DNA of 64,000 nt from Metallyticus violacea (GCA_030762175.1 CM060838.1:18776501-18840500), one strand, 5' to 3'; counted from the first letter of the stretch, positions 13,354 to 26,768 are shown. The notes: generated from the letters alone by a model not told the origin. A program made the numbers and translations.

Positions 13354-13808
13354 GAAGTGAGTTTTTTATTTTTCAACATAAACTTTCTTAAGATCAATAA
13401 ATTTATTCCAGCAATGGCCAAATGCCATTATTCTGTTTTTGAAGTAGTTTTTCGGAAGGTATGCAAAATACTTCTTACCGCCACTGGTGACCGAGGTCGT
13501 TAAGACAAACAAAATTATAACAATAACAATGTAATTAATAATTATACTTGTAATAGTTTTAATTTGCTTTTTCAATGTATGCCATTTGTAAATTTAAAGA
13601 ATAATCTTTCTGTAAGTAAACAATTTGCAAACTTCTGCAGCCTATTAATCATTATAATTTGCGTTTTACACTTTTGTTATTAATTTCTATACCCGTATAA
13701 TAATATGACAAAATTATTTTAAAATAAATTATATTTAGCCTGTGTTTCTTTAAATATGCTGTAGCCATACTTATTTAGAAACAATAACAAGAATTAAGAA
13801 TTGAACTC

Positions 13809-14107
13809 TTTTTTTTTTTTTTAGTAGTGTTTAACGCCCGTTTTTACTACTGAGGCACCACAGGCGGTGGACACTGATGATACATGAAATGAAATGATAA
13901 TTTGGGAAAGGATTTTTTTTTTTTTTTTTAAGGAAGGAAGCGTTCTAGGCCTAAGTTTTAGGTACCTCCCCGGCATTTGCCAGTTATGAAGACTGAGGAA
14001 AACCTGGAAAAAAACCCAGTCAGGGAGGACGGTCCTGGCGGGATTCGAACCGCAGACCTCCCGCTCACGAGTCCGTGCCTTAACGACCTCGGCCACCCGT
14101 GGCGGTC
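13809..14107 (-). mobile_element. SINE1 full-length copy with 13-bp target duplication
   Basis: The minus strand begins CCGCCACGGGTGGCCGAGGT (A-box region), has B box GGTTCGAATCCCGCC, and ends CGGGCGTTAAACACTACT then poly(A). It is flanked by AAGAATTGAACTC at 13796-13808 and 14108-14120, so it is a relatively young insertion. Confidence 0.92.
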
Positions 14108-14699
14108 AAGAATTGAACTCGGCCAAGAATAAGGACGCGAATATAATATTCACCGTAATGTTCGTTATTATAGTCACATGCGAGAAAATCAAGGCTTACG
14201 AGTGCTTATAGCTCACATTAATGGCCGGGATGCAATGGCAATATGATTACTTTTGCCCATTAAACAGCATTGCAAAACAACAAGACGAATTTCAACACAC
14301 GCAAAATGATATTCGAATCCATGCATTTCTGTTATTAATTGCTCATAGTGATCAGCATAAACACTGAGTCGTAATTCAGTTGTTTGTGAGAAAATTCTTG
14401 TTTAACGTGTACCATTGGGCAAAGTGTGCAAGAATAATTAACATGCAAAGTTAAACTTTACCATTTTTCTAGAATCATTTATAAACACCAGTGTTTTGCT
14501 TGTTTTCTCGTTTCTTAATCACTTCTAAGCACAACCTTTAATATTTTACTTTTTATGAATAAAATACACGTGTGTCAAGCAGTAGTATTACAGTCTTTGT
14601 CTCTTTACTAACTGGGACTAACGCTGGAAATTAAAACAAGCAAAGAACTCCTGAATTTTGAATGTGCAAATTTTGATTACAGAGGTTAATAAGTAAAAA

Positions 14700-15300
14700 T
14701 ATTGGGTTTCACGTAATCCAACCCTTCTAAATCTGATTTCGTATATTTTTAGAAATTATTTTTGTCATTTTATTTCAATAGAATATACCAAGTTTTGATG
14801 AGAAAAAATAAAAATTGCCGCCGCAGAGCGATTTTTAAAATTTTGCTTTAGGTTAATTCCTATTCTTTAAATTTCGGTTTTCAGGTAAACCCCCCGCCTT
14901 TAATGGTCCAATTTCTTTGATTATCAGAAAATATTTTTCTTATTTTATTTAAATGACATATACCGAGTTTTGTTGTAAAAAATCAAATATTGGTGCCGCT
15001 AGAGCGATTTTTAAATGTTGGATCCAGGTAAACCCAACTTAATAGTGTGCCATTGTGATTTCGCTGATTTTCAAAACAAATTTTCTAATTTTATTTCATT
15101 GGCATTTACTGAGTTTCGTTGGAAAAAAACAAAATTACGGCCTGCTAAAGCGAATTCACCTTAGGATAACTCCCACTCCCAATGGTCCAATTTTGCTGGT
15201 TGAGGAAAAAAAATACAAAACAATATATGTATATATACACATATATACACATATATACATATATACACATTTTTGTCATCTTTTTTGGTGCCTAGTAAGC
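14700..15300 (-). repeat. Diverged ~150-bp tandem array, right arm of an inverted pair
   Basis: Reverse-orientation units with ATACCGAGTTTTG-like boxes near 14788, 14960 and 15108, GAGCGATTTTTAAA and AATGGTCCAATTT. A (TATACACA)-rich microsatellite (15223-15270) lies on the outer side, mirroring the left arm. Confidence 0.75.
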
Positions 15301-16620
15301 GATTTATCCGTAATATCTACATTGTTTCGGAATTCGCTAAAATGTGATAATACTACTATTTTTGATGAAGTCTAGGGGCGCAGTTTTTTGACTTGCCAAC
15401 TTTAGCCTAGAATGTGGGAGGATAATACCAGTTTTATTTTATATTCTGATGGATATAAAAGTTTAATAGAGATCAATAATTTTTCATTTTAAAATTAATT
15501 TAAAATGTTATATACAATTTCAGTGACTATTTTATAAATAATTGACAGCCAGTTTTTAAATTTTTGTTGCCTATCAAATTTAATTCTACTTACAACCAAC
15601 CGTTCATCCTGAAATCTCAGACAACGGGGAGAAATGGCAAATGAACAACCGCACAACCAATTCGAGACATGGCGATCTTCAACTTGAGTAACAATATCAG
15701 TATGATATTTTTCTTTCTGATAGCTGTTAGAATCGTAGAAGCAATTTTGCAGTTTCCTAATGAAATATAAAATATTAGCAGATTCCTAAAGTTACCTTCC
15801 ATTGTAGTACAGCTAGACGAACACAAAACGTAACAAACTCCAGATCGTTCACGACGCTTCACTTGCCCCGAAGTTAATGAGTCCGATACAGATATGTTTT
15901 CCGTGTGATACAGTGTACGGAAGTAGACCTTGTTGTCCCTGAAAACAAAATCTAGTAATTTTAAACATTCCCGCATCTACTTCACCTAAATTATGTAATT
16001 TATGTGGGTTATTCTACCAATACAAATAAACATCAATGTTTTATGAGCATTTTTTTCCAGTTAATTCTTGTTATTCAGTTATATGGATACAAGGTAACAG
16101 AAAAAGGCATGAAAATGTAGAAATTTGGCCAACCATGTTAGGCAATTCACTTTATTTTTATTTGCGATTTACTGGTGTCTTAAGTAATCTTAAAAGGATG
16201 CACATGACGGTCGTTTTGTTGGAGTTACTTCATCTTCCTATGTAATTAAAACTAATTTTTAAAGTGAGGTTATCAATGAAGTAAATGCCATTAGTTCAGT
16301 TTCACATGAGCGCAATATATAAATATTTACACAGTAATTTTCGCGCTGAACAGTAGTTCAGTTGATTAACACTATAGTGTTTAAAAAACAATTTCCTACC
16401 CAATAAAAAAGCTATATAGTATCCTTAGTACAAAATGGTTATTGTGATACAACTTTTGATGAAGTGTGAAGTTAAGAAGCGAGGTGAGGTGAGTCCCTTA
16501 AAAATCACTTTATAAATGTGCTGTAGTACATTTTTTTATACTTAGACAAAATTTACAATAAATAAATATTTCAGAATGAGGCTATCATGTAAATCCATGT
16601 CCGTCTAGAATGACCGTAAT
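15301..16620. other. Intergenic, no feature seen
   Basis: AT-rich. A 119-codon minus frame at 15617-15976 has no recognisable motif and is treated as chance. Confidence 0.5.
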
Positions 16621-16630
16621 CAACAAAGAG

Positions 16631-16702
16631 TTTTTTTTTTTTTTTTTTTTTTTTTTGAGTAGTGTTTAACGCCCGTTTTTACTACTGAGGCACCACAGGC
16701 GG
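16631..16702 (-). mobile_element. 5'-truncated SINE1 with 9-bp target duplication
   Basis: Only the last ~45 bases of SINE1 (CCGCCTGTGGTGCCTCAGTA onward) plus a ~26-base poly(A) remain. It is flanked by AACAAAGAG at 16622-16630 and 16703-16711. Confidence 0.9.
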
Positions 16703-17120
16703 AACAAAGAGGTTGGAAAAAGTTGAATGCTACATGTAAACAATGAGTACTACATACCAATTAGAGAATAATACGGTTAAAACATCAATATGGACGTAAA
16801 ATGTGCTACTTATTTGTATTACGTGTAATATTTACGACATGGATGATAGAGGTAAATTATTAAATTCTTACTGAATGAAGTTTTTACAAGGAAAAGCGTA
16901 TGTAAACCGAATAGCAGTATGTAATGTAAATAATTGCTTTCTTTAGAGACAAAAGAGTTTTAAAGATTCGCCTTAGGCACTAACAATAACTGGGCTACTT
17001 GCAACTTTACTCACTGTCGTGGAAAAACACATTTCACTGCGTATTTTTGTTAAATTGAAATGGTGTGTCCTCCACAGAAAGGAGGCATAAACGAACGAGG
17101 ACGAGGATGCTGCTGATAGT

Positions 17121-17154
17121 GACGACGACGACGACGACGACGACGATGATGATA
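17121..17154 (+). repeat. (GAC)n/(GAT)n microsatellite
   Basis: Uninterrupted trinucleotide run in an otherwise GC-richer stretch. Confidence 0.9.
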
Positions 17155-17269
17155 GAAATGTCTAACAGCATTATCCTAGCTGACAAAAGAGAGAACATTT
17201 TACCCACCTGTTAGGAGAGAATACAAACGAAATTATGTAGGGTTATCTGAAAGGATGGATGGACGGTCT

Positions 17270-17345
17270 AGGGCGGAGGAGAATACTTTTGGCTGACGCC
17301 GCCTCTTTATGCCTACGCCCCCAGTGGGAGCACTTCCGGGAGGAA
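17270..17345 (-). repeat. Short dispersed repeat related to 57640-57710
   Basis: Shares GCCTACGCCCC..., GGGAGCACTTCCGGGAGGAA with GCCTACGCCCCATAATGGGG and ACACCTCCAGGAGGAAGG at the second site. Probably part of a further SINE-like family; the boundaries are unclear. Confidence 0.4.
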
Positions 17346-19126
17346 AGAATAAGGTCCGAACGGCAAGGATCTACGGACGGTAGGATCCCTAACATTTTCC
17401 AGATAACACCGTGACGTCGGTGAAACACCCCCCCCCCCGAGTTGTTCGAGCCCTTCGGTCCGTTTCCATTTCAGACACCCTTTCCGAAGCGCAAGCCACC
17501 GTCACACCGCGCCATCCCACCTCATTCTGGAACTTTAGACCCTGTGACAGAACTAACGGAATAAAATTATATAAAATGGGAGAGCAGAGTGTAAATATCC
17601 ATCACAGCATTAAAAATAAAGTAATAACACGGTCAAGATGGCCAGCCCAACGGAAATTGATCTTAGGACCTGCAGAATTATATGGTTAATGAATAAAAGC
17701 ATAAAGAAATAATTATCGCCACCTTTCTTCCCCTTACTTCGATAAGGATCGTTTAAAGAATGTGGGTATTCAACTGGAGAGCTGGCAGAGTGTTTTGATT
17801 CCACGAATGCACATAAGAGAACGAGTTTATTATTCCTAGTATTTAAATGGTTACCCTGAGAGGATGAACTTAGGGATAACTTTCTGTATGACTATCTCGA
17901 AGTAAGATAGCCATTTTTGATATTATCGGTGTCTTTTAGACACATTCTTTGTAAGTTTATGAAAAATAAAATTTAGCTGTTCAATATAAACATCATGAAC
18001 TAAAGTAATTTTATTTTTATTTCCAACATTCCGTTTATTAAAACAGTTAAAATCTTCCGGACTGTTTTTACGTCGTCCATGATTTAATAAGCTACCATAG
18101 CTTTCACCAACTACTGCGGTTAGTATCATCAGTGGACGATGAACAACACCTGACTGATAAAAGACCACAGTATTGATCCGCCTCTGACTGATCGACCTTC
18201 TAAAACCAGATTGGCTTCAATTAAGTTAATTTCAATCCACACTCTCCTCCTATACCATCTACTCGTTTTTTAATTTCCACCACAGATTTCATTATAAACA
18301 ATATTGTTTGCTGTCTATGTCATAATTTGCAGCTTCTAAAGCATATTTACAGTATTCATTATATTTAAGTCTAGCGAAATATGTGATAATATTTTTTGCA
18401 CATTGAAGATTTACTAAAAATTACTTTTGTGTTAAACGTCATAGTTCTATTCAGTATCATCAGAAATAAAGATATTGCTTCCTGTTCGTTTTTCCAAAAC
18501 GAGTTAATACAGCTTTCCGGTTTTTTTAAAAGAATTATTTTGTTATCCCTGTGAATGTACACATATATCTGGAACATGAAACTGCTTACTAAATATATGT
18601 TTGATCCAATAATCATATACATGTTGACAGTTTTTAAATTGTAGATATTTAGAAAATTTTGCATCATTTGTTTGTCCTATTTATGGTGATATTTTCTGTG
18701 ATATCAGTTAATTTAGTTTAGTTCTAAAAATGTTTGTAAATGACCAAGTCTATGTCAGTCTCATGAAATGAAATATGATCTGCTATAAAACTTTGTGGGA
18801 AAGTCGGCCACCCATGGACAGATAACGGTCCAACAGGGAGTTGCTTCAAGAGTATAGGCTACCTCTACATAATTGTAAACAGCTGACTACCATTTAGAAG
18901 TATGTGCAATAACTATTTTAACACGTTGTTCAATACTTTTTCTACACAGTTTGTTTATACTGTTCAAGTGTATGCATGAATATTTTAATATTAGTTGTTA
19001 AAAATAAAATTATAACTAATTAGTGAACTATAGCTATCGCCACTTACATTTTATTATATTTCTTCATAGTTGATTGAAAGAAAACTGATAGCAGCACCTT
19101 CCTCGGAATATTTCCATCTTCTACAC

Positions 19127-20660
19127 CAGGGGTCCCCAACTATGGCACGCGTAAGTGAGCTGCTATACGGTTTAAACGTTTTAGCAAATAAGATAAAACT
19201 AGTTTTACAAACAACAAATATTTGACAGTCCTACTTTAACTAAACGAAACAATAGATTTTAAATTATTATAAGAACTTTGGTGTAATACTGTACAAAAAT
19301 AATGCAGAAATTGAATTTTAATACTACGACAAAAACAGAGCGTAACTTGAATATATTTGATTAGACACAATGGCATACATTTTGTCGTTTGTTTAGTTGC
19401 GAGATACATTGTCTGTTAAGAAAACAATTGAGTTACATTATTACTGTTGTTGAATGCGAGATTTTATTTGTTAAATTAACATATTTATATGTAGTTTGTT
19501 GTAAATTAGGAAGAAGTCAACCAGTATATGCATAAATGGTTAATTAAAGGACTGTGCTCGCAAAGCTCAAAGGGAGAAATTAGAGTAAGCGGGGTAAATG
19601 TAAATTAATTCCCCTACTTCTAATTGTTACGCATCCAACAGAGGACATCATGTACAAGAAAGCAACAAAAACCCCGTACAAAAGCAATACTTAACATAAT
19701 ATGAACCATTTATCATATGATTTCACATATATTGAAGATAGAGAGGAAATCATTCTAATGCCACACTGTGTTATTTGTCATGAAGCACTTTCAAATCGTT
19801 CGATGAAATCTTCCCTTTTGAAACGCCATTTATTACCAAGCGAGTGATTTGAAACACAAACCGTTGGAATATTTTCGAAGAAAACTATCAGATTGTCATT
19901 AAGGAAAAAAACAAATAATCTCATTTTCAGGATTCGACAGGACAGGCCTTGGAGGCATCTTATGAAGTCAGTTTAAGAGTAGCTAAGGTGGGAAAACCTC
20001 ACACGATCGGAGAGTCGTTAATATTACGAGCAGCCATAAAATAATGTTTAGGGACAAGGCATCAAAACAACTTGGAGGTGGTTCCATTTTCAATGACACC
20101 ATGTCCAAATAGTTTTAAATTTGTCTGCAAAAGTTAAGCAACAGTTAATGGAAAATTTTCGAACTAGTCAATATTTTTTCATACGATTGGATGAAACAAT
20201 TCACATGACCCTGGCCCAATTTCTTACTTGCACTTAATAGATGGGGAAACAGCGAAGGAAGAATTCTTGTTGATGAATCACTGCCTGCTCGAACAATTTC
20301 AAATAAAACATTTTCAAAATTAGAAAATTAAAAGTATAGAATGGAATAAATGTATTGGTGTTTGTTCTTAAGAAGCACGTGCAATGACTGGGAAACATGG
20401 TAGCATTGTTGCAAAAATTAAAGAAGTAGCCTCAGAAGCAAAATTTGTATAATGTAGCTTTAAATGAAATTGTAAAAGTTGTCAGCGTCATTAAGTCCAG
20501 AGCTATAAGTTCACCATTGTTTTCCATTTTGTGTAATGAAATTGGTGCTGAACATGATTCTATTTTTACTTCGCACTGAAGTTAGGTGGCTATCGAGGTT
20601 TAAAGTGATGATATAATCACACCAGCTTGCCTTTACGTCATTAATAGCTATAAAATTGTT
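19127..20660 (+). pseudogene. hAT-type transposase pseudogene (ZBED5/GTF2IRD2-like lineage)
   Basis: A CAGGGGTCCCCAAC end at 19127 matches known hAT terminal repeats. From about 19750, frames broken by stops and shifts resemble hAT/BED transposases: CVICHEALSNRSMKSSLLKRH (BED zinc finger), DLKHKPLEYFRRKLSDC, GKPHTIGESLILRAA, MFRDKASKQLGGG, IEWNKCIGVCS and ARAMTGKHGSIVAKIKEVA. These come from different frames, so the gene is dead. The 3' terminus was not identified. Family assignment is from recalled motif order. Confidence 0.75.
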
Positions 20661-21857
20661 TATTCAAAGTTAGCAACTCAAATCCATTTAATATTACTAT
20701 TATTAATTACTTGTTGTCAGTAAGACATGATATGCAGCATAATGTTTTTATTATTGAAAGCAAAATACAACAGTTACTCCAAATTATAGTTTCCATGTTG
20801 AATACATCCACGCCTATAAAGTATTGCTCACTTGTATCGTCTCTTATTCGTTGCAGCAGAGTAACCTTTTCTTAAGGAAAAAAATTGGTCTTGATTAAGA
20901 TGGGGGGTTGTAGCTGGCCATGAATTTATTCAACACTTTGAACCATCCATTTTCATTAACGTCGTCCAGTATTCGCAGGGTGTGGAAGAAGATACGATTA
21001 GTACCATTCTTTCTTCAGCTTATATCTAGTATACCTTTTCGAATAATTCAGGAATTGCAATTGCTTCAAATACGGGAATCTGTGTCCATTGAGGTGTTTT
21101 GCAAACAGACAGATACAATGCTTTTTTTGTCTTTATTACCTACTTATTTTGTCTGTTTTTAATAAACTGTCCTTTAAAGCATTCGAAACATTACGACGCT
21201 CTGTAATTAATTCCCGAGTTTTTACTCGTGTGATTTATAGAATTATTAATAAAAATTAATAACAGCTCATTTTCAAATCTATTTCGGCAATGAGTACTTT
21301 CCCTGTATCGATCTGTTTACTTTAACAGGATCGCTTTGTCGAATTTCCTTTACGTACAGTATTGGTCCGAAATCTTTGTAATTTTACATGTTACTGCACA
21401 CTCATATGAAGGTACCACGACGTAATCAGCACCAACAGCACGCAACTGAAAAAAAAAGTTTTATTTATTTCAAAGATGTTCAGTGTTTCAGGGTTATGTT
21501 GGTAATTATGGCATACCTGCAGATACAGACTGGTTCGCGGTTATCTTCCACGTGCACAGAATATATTTCTGTCATGAACCCTTGCCGTATTCTGTTCAAA
21601 GCAACATTCGCACGAAATTGCCTCTTCTCTGCTGTGACCCCATTTTCTGAAAACATCATCTGATGATCAAATAATCAACTATGCTCGTCGCGAGCAGCAT
21701 AAATGCAAATTTCCAGAGTTTATTTGTGTTACTGTGTTAAGTGCACTAAGAAAAAGGCAAGATTCATAAATTAATGGGCTTTTTAAAACTTCGGGCATAT
21801 TTTTAACAAATCATATACTTTGTCATTGAAACTTTGAGGAAGATTTTACAATGTGTT

Positions 21858-22345
21858 TTCGAGCGGGGTGGCTCAGGAGTTAACGGTTGGGGTTTGCATT
21901 CGGGAGGTTCTGGGTTCAATTTACGTTGTAATGGTCATCCTGACCTTGGTTTTTATCTTCCAGGTGAATGCTGAGATGGATATTTACATTCCATGAATTT
22001 ACTCCTCACCCACTTCATATAATTTCACTCCATGGTTCTGATACAGGATCGAAAGTGCCAGGGCTACATGGCTGGCGTGGTATGATGGTGGCTTACGCTT
22101 TGGAAAGGTTTCAGCCCCGGCGGTCTGGAATGTAAACAGACCTGAGGGACTCGACCAACTCGGAGAAGGGGGCGTCGCAGTGTCCTATGTTATGGACTTC
22201 GTATGCGTCCGCGCAGTCACCGCCCGTAAATCCTGATCACTTGGTTGTCTTTCCCTCACTTCATCCCTTTCTCTCGGAGGTGTCCCCAGGACGTAAAGTG
22301 CAGCCGTAAGCAAGGCTCAAGTACCGAAATAATTTTCTTCGCTCC
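21858..22345 (+). mobile_element. SINE-like element, third family
   Basis: Starts with a tRNA-like head: GGGGTGGCTCAGGAGTTAAC (A-box-like), then GGTTCTGGGTTCAATTTACG (B-box-like). A longer body follows. Only one copy is recognised, so the boundaries are estimated. Confidence 0.5.
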
Positions 22346-23238
22346 AGACCTTCCCTTGTGCATGAATAAGATGTTTTAGTCAAATCCGGAATTTCTAAAT
22401 GAGCTCGCGAACAATGTATTTTAGCACGGCTATACTGAAAATATATGTAAATTACTGAATTTGGATTATTTAATGCTTCGAAATATAATTGTGTCAGATC
22501 TACTAGTTACAAAGTTATATTGTGTTTATAGTTGACAATTTATATAGAACATATTCATTTTAATTTTGAAATAAAGCAGTACGGTAAACCAGATTGCTTG
22601 TTCCACTGAAATTAGAGTTGCTAGATTGATAATTACAATGTTTAATCTACAGAGTAATTCTTGTAGTATTAATTTGTAAAAATCTAGTTGGCCGTGTTCT
22701 GATAATTTAAAATATGACGTAATTGTGTAGATGTTGTTATAGAATATTATTAGGACAGCTTGCTTATTACACGAGATAGAATGCTGAGTGTGCATGTCAC
22801 GGAATTGACGCTACTATCCATTCTCCTACAGATGCCTCTGCATAAATAAAGGAATGACATAATTGGATACAAACATTTATTACTATTACTACTTTTTAAT
22901 AAATTAAACAGCTATCGCAAGTGTAGGCCATTGAAATATTAATAACAGTTACCATCGAATGTAAGCAGTTGAAACATTTGCTATTGATGTTCAAGTTTGT
23001 CATCAGGTTGTAGCGGTTGGCTATTATGTTGACACTACTCCCTCTTATGAATTAAAAGGTTTCGATAATTTTCTCACATGGGTTACGGAATTAATACACA
23101 TTTTAATGTTGAATGGAATTTCTCTGTAAAATTCTGACCAAATGGGCCTCGAAGTTCCAAGTTCATTCTCTTACTAGTGGAAAATCTTAAGAACACTGAA
23201 AACGAATAATCATTAATATTGACACTATAAAAGATCGG

Positions 23239-23240
<2 letters not shown>

Positions 23241-23315
<75 letters not shown>
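23241..23315 (+). repeat. (ATT)n microsatellite
   Basis: About 25 uninterrupted trinucleotide units. Confidence 0.97.
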
Positions 23316-23577
23316 TCAGGTTATGTTAGGCTGTTCTTAAGTGGTAAAATGCTGCCAAGAAAATGAATGCAGAAATACTAACAAATCGAGGTGTTATTTG
23401 TACAGTAAATTTTGCTTTTGGATAATTGTTTATTTTATATAGCAATTTTGCAGAATATCACTCATATCTTTTTACGATATTTTTCTCTATTTCCTCTACT
23501 TGATTATTTAGTAATGCGTATCATATGGTAAAATTGCTCTAAAGTGCGGAAAACAAGCAAGAGATGTGTCATTTAGA

Positions 23578-23594
23578 ATGATGATGATGATGAG

Positions 23595-23640
<46 letters not shown>
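23578..23640 (+). repeat. (ATG)n-(ATA)n-poly(A) compound microsatellite
   Basis: Adjacent ATG and ATA runs ending in ten A. Confidence 0.95.
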
Positions 23641-23743
23641 CTAAGCTACTCTCGCCAGCTAACCCATTTAAAATCAGAAACGTTATACTTTTAAAAAAAT
23701 GCTGTTATACTTTCTCAGTTTAACATACAAATGGAATTTACGA

Positions 23744-23772
23744 GAATAATAATAATAATATAAATGATGATG

Positions 23773-23864
<92 letters not shown>
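23744..23864 (+). repeat. (AAT)n microsatellite with (GAT) interruption
   Basis: About 120 bp of AAT repeats. Translations through it (poly-Tyr, poly-Ile) are artefacts. Confidence 0.97.
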
Positions 23865-23865
<1 letters not shown>

Positions 23866-24087
23866 CTTAAAATGTTTGACCGCCATTCGGAAACATCATT
23901 AAACAATCAAAACTGAAAACCGGATAAAAAAACAATTAATATTTTATTTCAATATAAAAAGAGTTCAATATATTTTGAAAATAGTGCATTTTCATTACGG
24001 TTAAAGTTTTAATAAACAAATTCCTAGCTTTCGCATTTACGATTGTTAAACGCAATTTAGCTGTAGTGATAAAGGTTCATCTAATAG

Positions 24088-24222
24088 TTTCATTTGGGTC
24101 TCATGTCGTACATTTACGGCACAAAAAGAGCCTCACGCCTGAAAGAGCCGTTTCACGCCCTGATTTGAATGGGATGCTGGTGACCTGAGATGTTAAAGAG
24201 AGTCCATAAATAAATCAAATCA
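24088..24222 (+). mobile_element. SINE2, 5'-truncated
   Basis: Carries the SINE2 3' half: GTCGTACATTTACGGCAC, CCGTTTCACGCCCTG, TGACCTGAGATGTTAAAGAG and CCATAAATAAATCAAA. Confidence 0.85.
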
Positions 24223-25338
24223 AAATAATAGTTACATTGAGAACTACAACCAACTCGGAACCGGATTTTAAGAGCAAGAACATCAAAGATGCCAACACAA
24301 ACTGTCCATACTGTGTTGCTATGAAACTTCCAGTATTTTACCGGAAAATTAATCATAACAATGTTTTTGCAGTATACGTACTGAAAAGTCCAACTTTCAA
24401 AACAAAAAATGATTTTGTAACTTAATTAAAATGAGTAGGTAATATGTGAATAGAATATCATTTTAGTTAATTTTAATAATCACTCTTTTGTGTATTTTTA
24501 TTTTATGACAATAACTAACAGGTGTATTATTCTTAATACATTTTTAACGTATTAAAATGACTTAAGTGAAAGAAATCTGAGGCATTAACTAAAAATAACA
24601 TAATTGTAACAATAAATGAAATGTGGCTTTTATTATTAAACTGCATGTTTAAAAATTACTATCTCATGAACAGAATATATCTTTCTGATTTACTAAAATA
24701 TTACAAATCATTTTAAAAAATACATGATTGAAAAATCAGGAATTTGGGAAGCTTACATTAGCACAAACTAAATTAGTACACTTTAATTCAAAATGTTTCA
24801 TAATCTCATTTTTTCAATACTGCGGTTTATCAGTCACTAATTTTCTGTTCATAGATGAACTGATGACTAACAAAGGATTTCATTCATATGACCCCTCATT
24901 TCATTGTCTCCCATTCACAAACCACAAATGCAAGTGCACCTATATCCTGTCATATTCCAATTTATATATTTGGCTACCCAGTAGAAAACTGGTGTTTTTC
25001 AGTTAATTTTATAAATCATGCTCTTCTTCTGCAGTGGATTCTCTCGTCAGTACTTGGTAACGTATTATAGCTGCAAGAAGTAACAGAAACATTGCTTCTT
25101 GAAACTGTGTGATTAAAAAAATTATATACATGAAAAAGTTAAAAAAAAAATCATGTAATATTACAGTGACATTTTCAAAGTACCTGACGCTGCGAATGCC
25201 TGTATTTATGTATGGTTCTAAACATTTCAAACAAATTGCAGATGCGGCTTGAAACAGCATGTGATATTTTTAATTCTTTAGTTCATCTTTGTCTCTACAT
25301 CAGGATATCTGTGTACAATGACTTTGTTAATTTGATTA
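24223..25338. other. Intergenic, no feature seen
   Basis: Only short overlapping frames without motifs. Confidence 0.6.
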
Positions 25339-25615
25339 CGGACGCTCTTTAACATCTCAGGTCATCAGCGTCCCATTCAATTCAGCGCTTGAAACGGCCA
25401 ACAAATTTTGCTCAGAAGCCTCTTTTTTCACGTTTGCGGTTCTTTTTCGTGCCGTAAATGTACGACACGGGACCCACGGCTTTACTTCCCTTCCGAAGAA
25501 AGCCATACTTAGGATTTTTACGTCCGAAAAATTCATCGATCCTGGCTGGGGTTTGAACCCGCGATCTCGGGTTTAGAAGGCAAGTATGGTTACCACTACA
25601 CCACCAGCACCGACT
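25339..25615 (-). mobile_element. SINE2, near full length
   Basis: The minus strand begins with GTCGGTGCTGGTGGTGTAGT and GGTAACCATACTTGCC, has B box GGGTTCAAACCCC, and ends GATGTTAAAGAGCGTCC. Confidence 0.9.
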
Positions 25616-26768
25616 TGATGAATGGTAGTAAAAAGTTCAGGAGTTGCGCCTACTGTTACAATTCATACCTTGATAGCATTTCGAAAAATAGATCGATTGT
25701 TTTCTCTCTGTCTCTTTCTCCTCCACTCTTTTCTCTCTCTCTACTTTGTGTAAGTAATTTATGTTTGTTTATGCAAGGAAAAATTAATTGTCTTATGAAT
25801 TACTTTATTAATGAAAAATATTGTACTTAAAATTTAAAACTATTGCGATAAATATGAACAGGAATTAAATAATGATTCTTAAAGAGGATAAAATGCATTG
25901 TAAAATTACTTAAATGTGACAAACAATTTATTTTAAAACCATATATAAGGAGAATGACAGTCAAGCTGATCTGCACATAGCTGCTTAAGCCTTCAAAAAG
26001 AGGGAATTTAAAATGTTAACTTCCAAACCAATTAAACATAATCGTGCTGAATTAATTTGAACGCAAACGTCAAGGACAAAGCTACACATACGAATTAAAA
26101 CAATAAAGAGGATCCTTCCTAGCTTTTATGCAATAATATTGTACTAAATCTCTGAAGATAGGGCGTGGGAAGGCCAAATCGATATTAGGTAAACTCTTAA
26201 TAACAGTACAAGGCGTAGCCCTGACTATCTAAATAATCAGCTACCCGTATAAAATGCTGGCCCTCAGGTTTTTATCTTGTGAAAGTGATTCTTAAAAATA
26301 AAATCTGACTAACGGGTTTTCTGAGCATGATCAACTTGGTTTGTAAGATATTTATCCTATGATTTATTCTCAGAAAACCCGTTAGTTCTGAGGAAACAGA
26401 GAGAACAGGAATTTCATAAATATCTACTCTTACAAAACACAAATCTGTATCGTTTTCTCCATTATTTATCTGTGCGGTGATGATATCAAAAGAGACCATT
26501 TCAATATGTGAAGAAGTAATTGCTAAAAGAATACTGCAGGATCTTCGATAGACGGAGAGGTCAGTCAATTTCGACCAAGAATAACTAAGGCTACTCCAGT
26601 TTTTTCCGCTAGAGCTAACTCCTGGCAAAGGTAACCCATAAAGTAGCATTTCTCAAATTATGGCTCAAATTATTCCTCGAAGTCTGCCCTTGTGATCCTC
26701 GAAAATCTAGATCGAAATTTATTTACTCTAATCGAGCATTAGTCCACAAAGACGGGGAAAAATTCAAT

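Noticed and set aside
15617..15976. 119-codon minus-strand frame
   Set aside because: No recognised motif or splice context; composition fits chance in AT-rich DNA.
17243..17689. GC-richer block with two opposing frames
   Set aside because: Shares only a short repeat with 57.6 kb; no coding motif, so not called a gene.
23683..23906. Long poly-Tyr / poly-Ile reading frames
   Set aside because: Translation of an (AAT)n microsatellite, not a gene.
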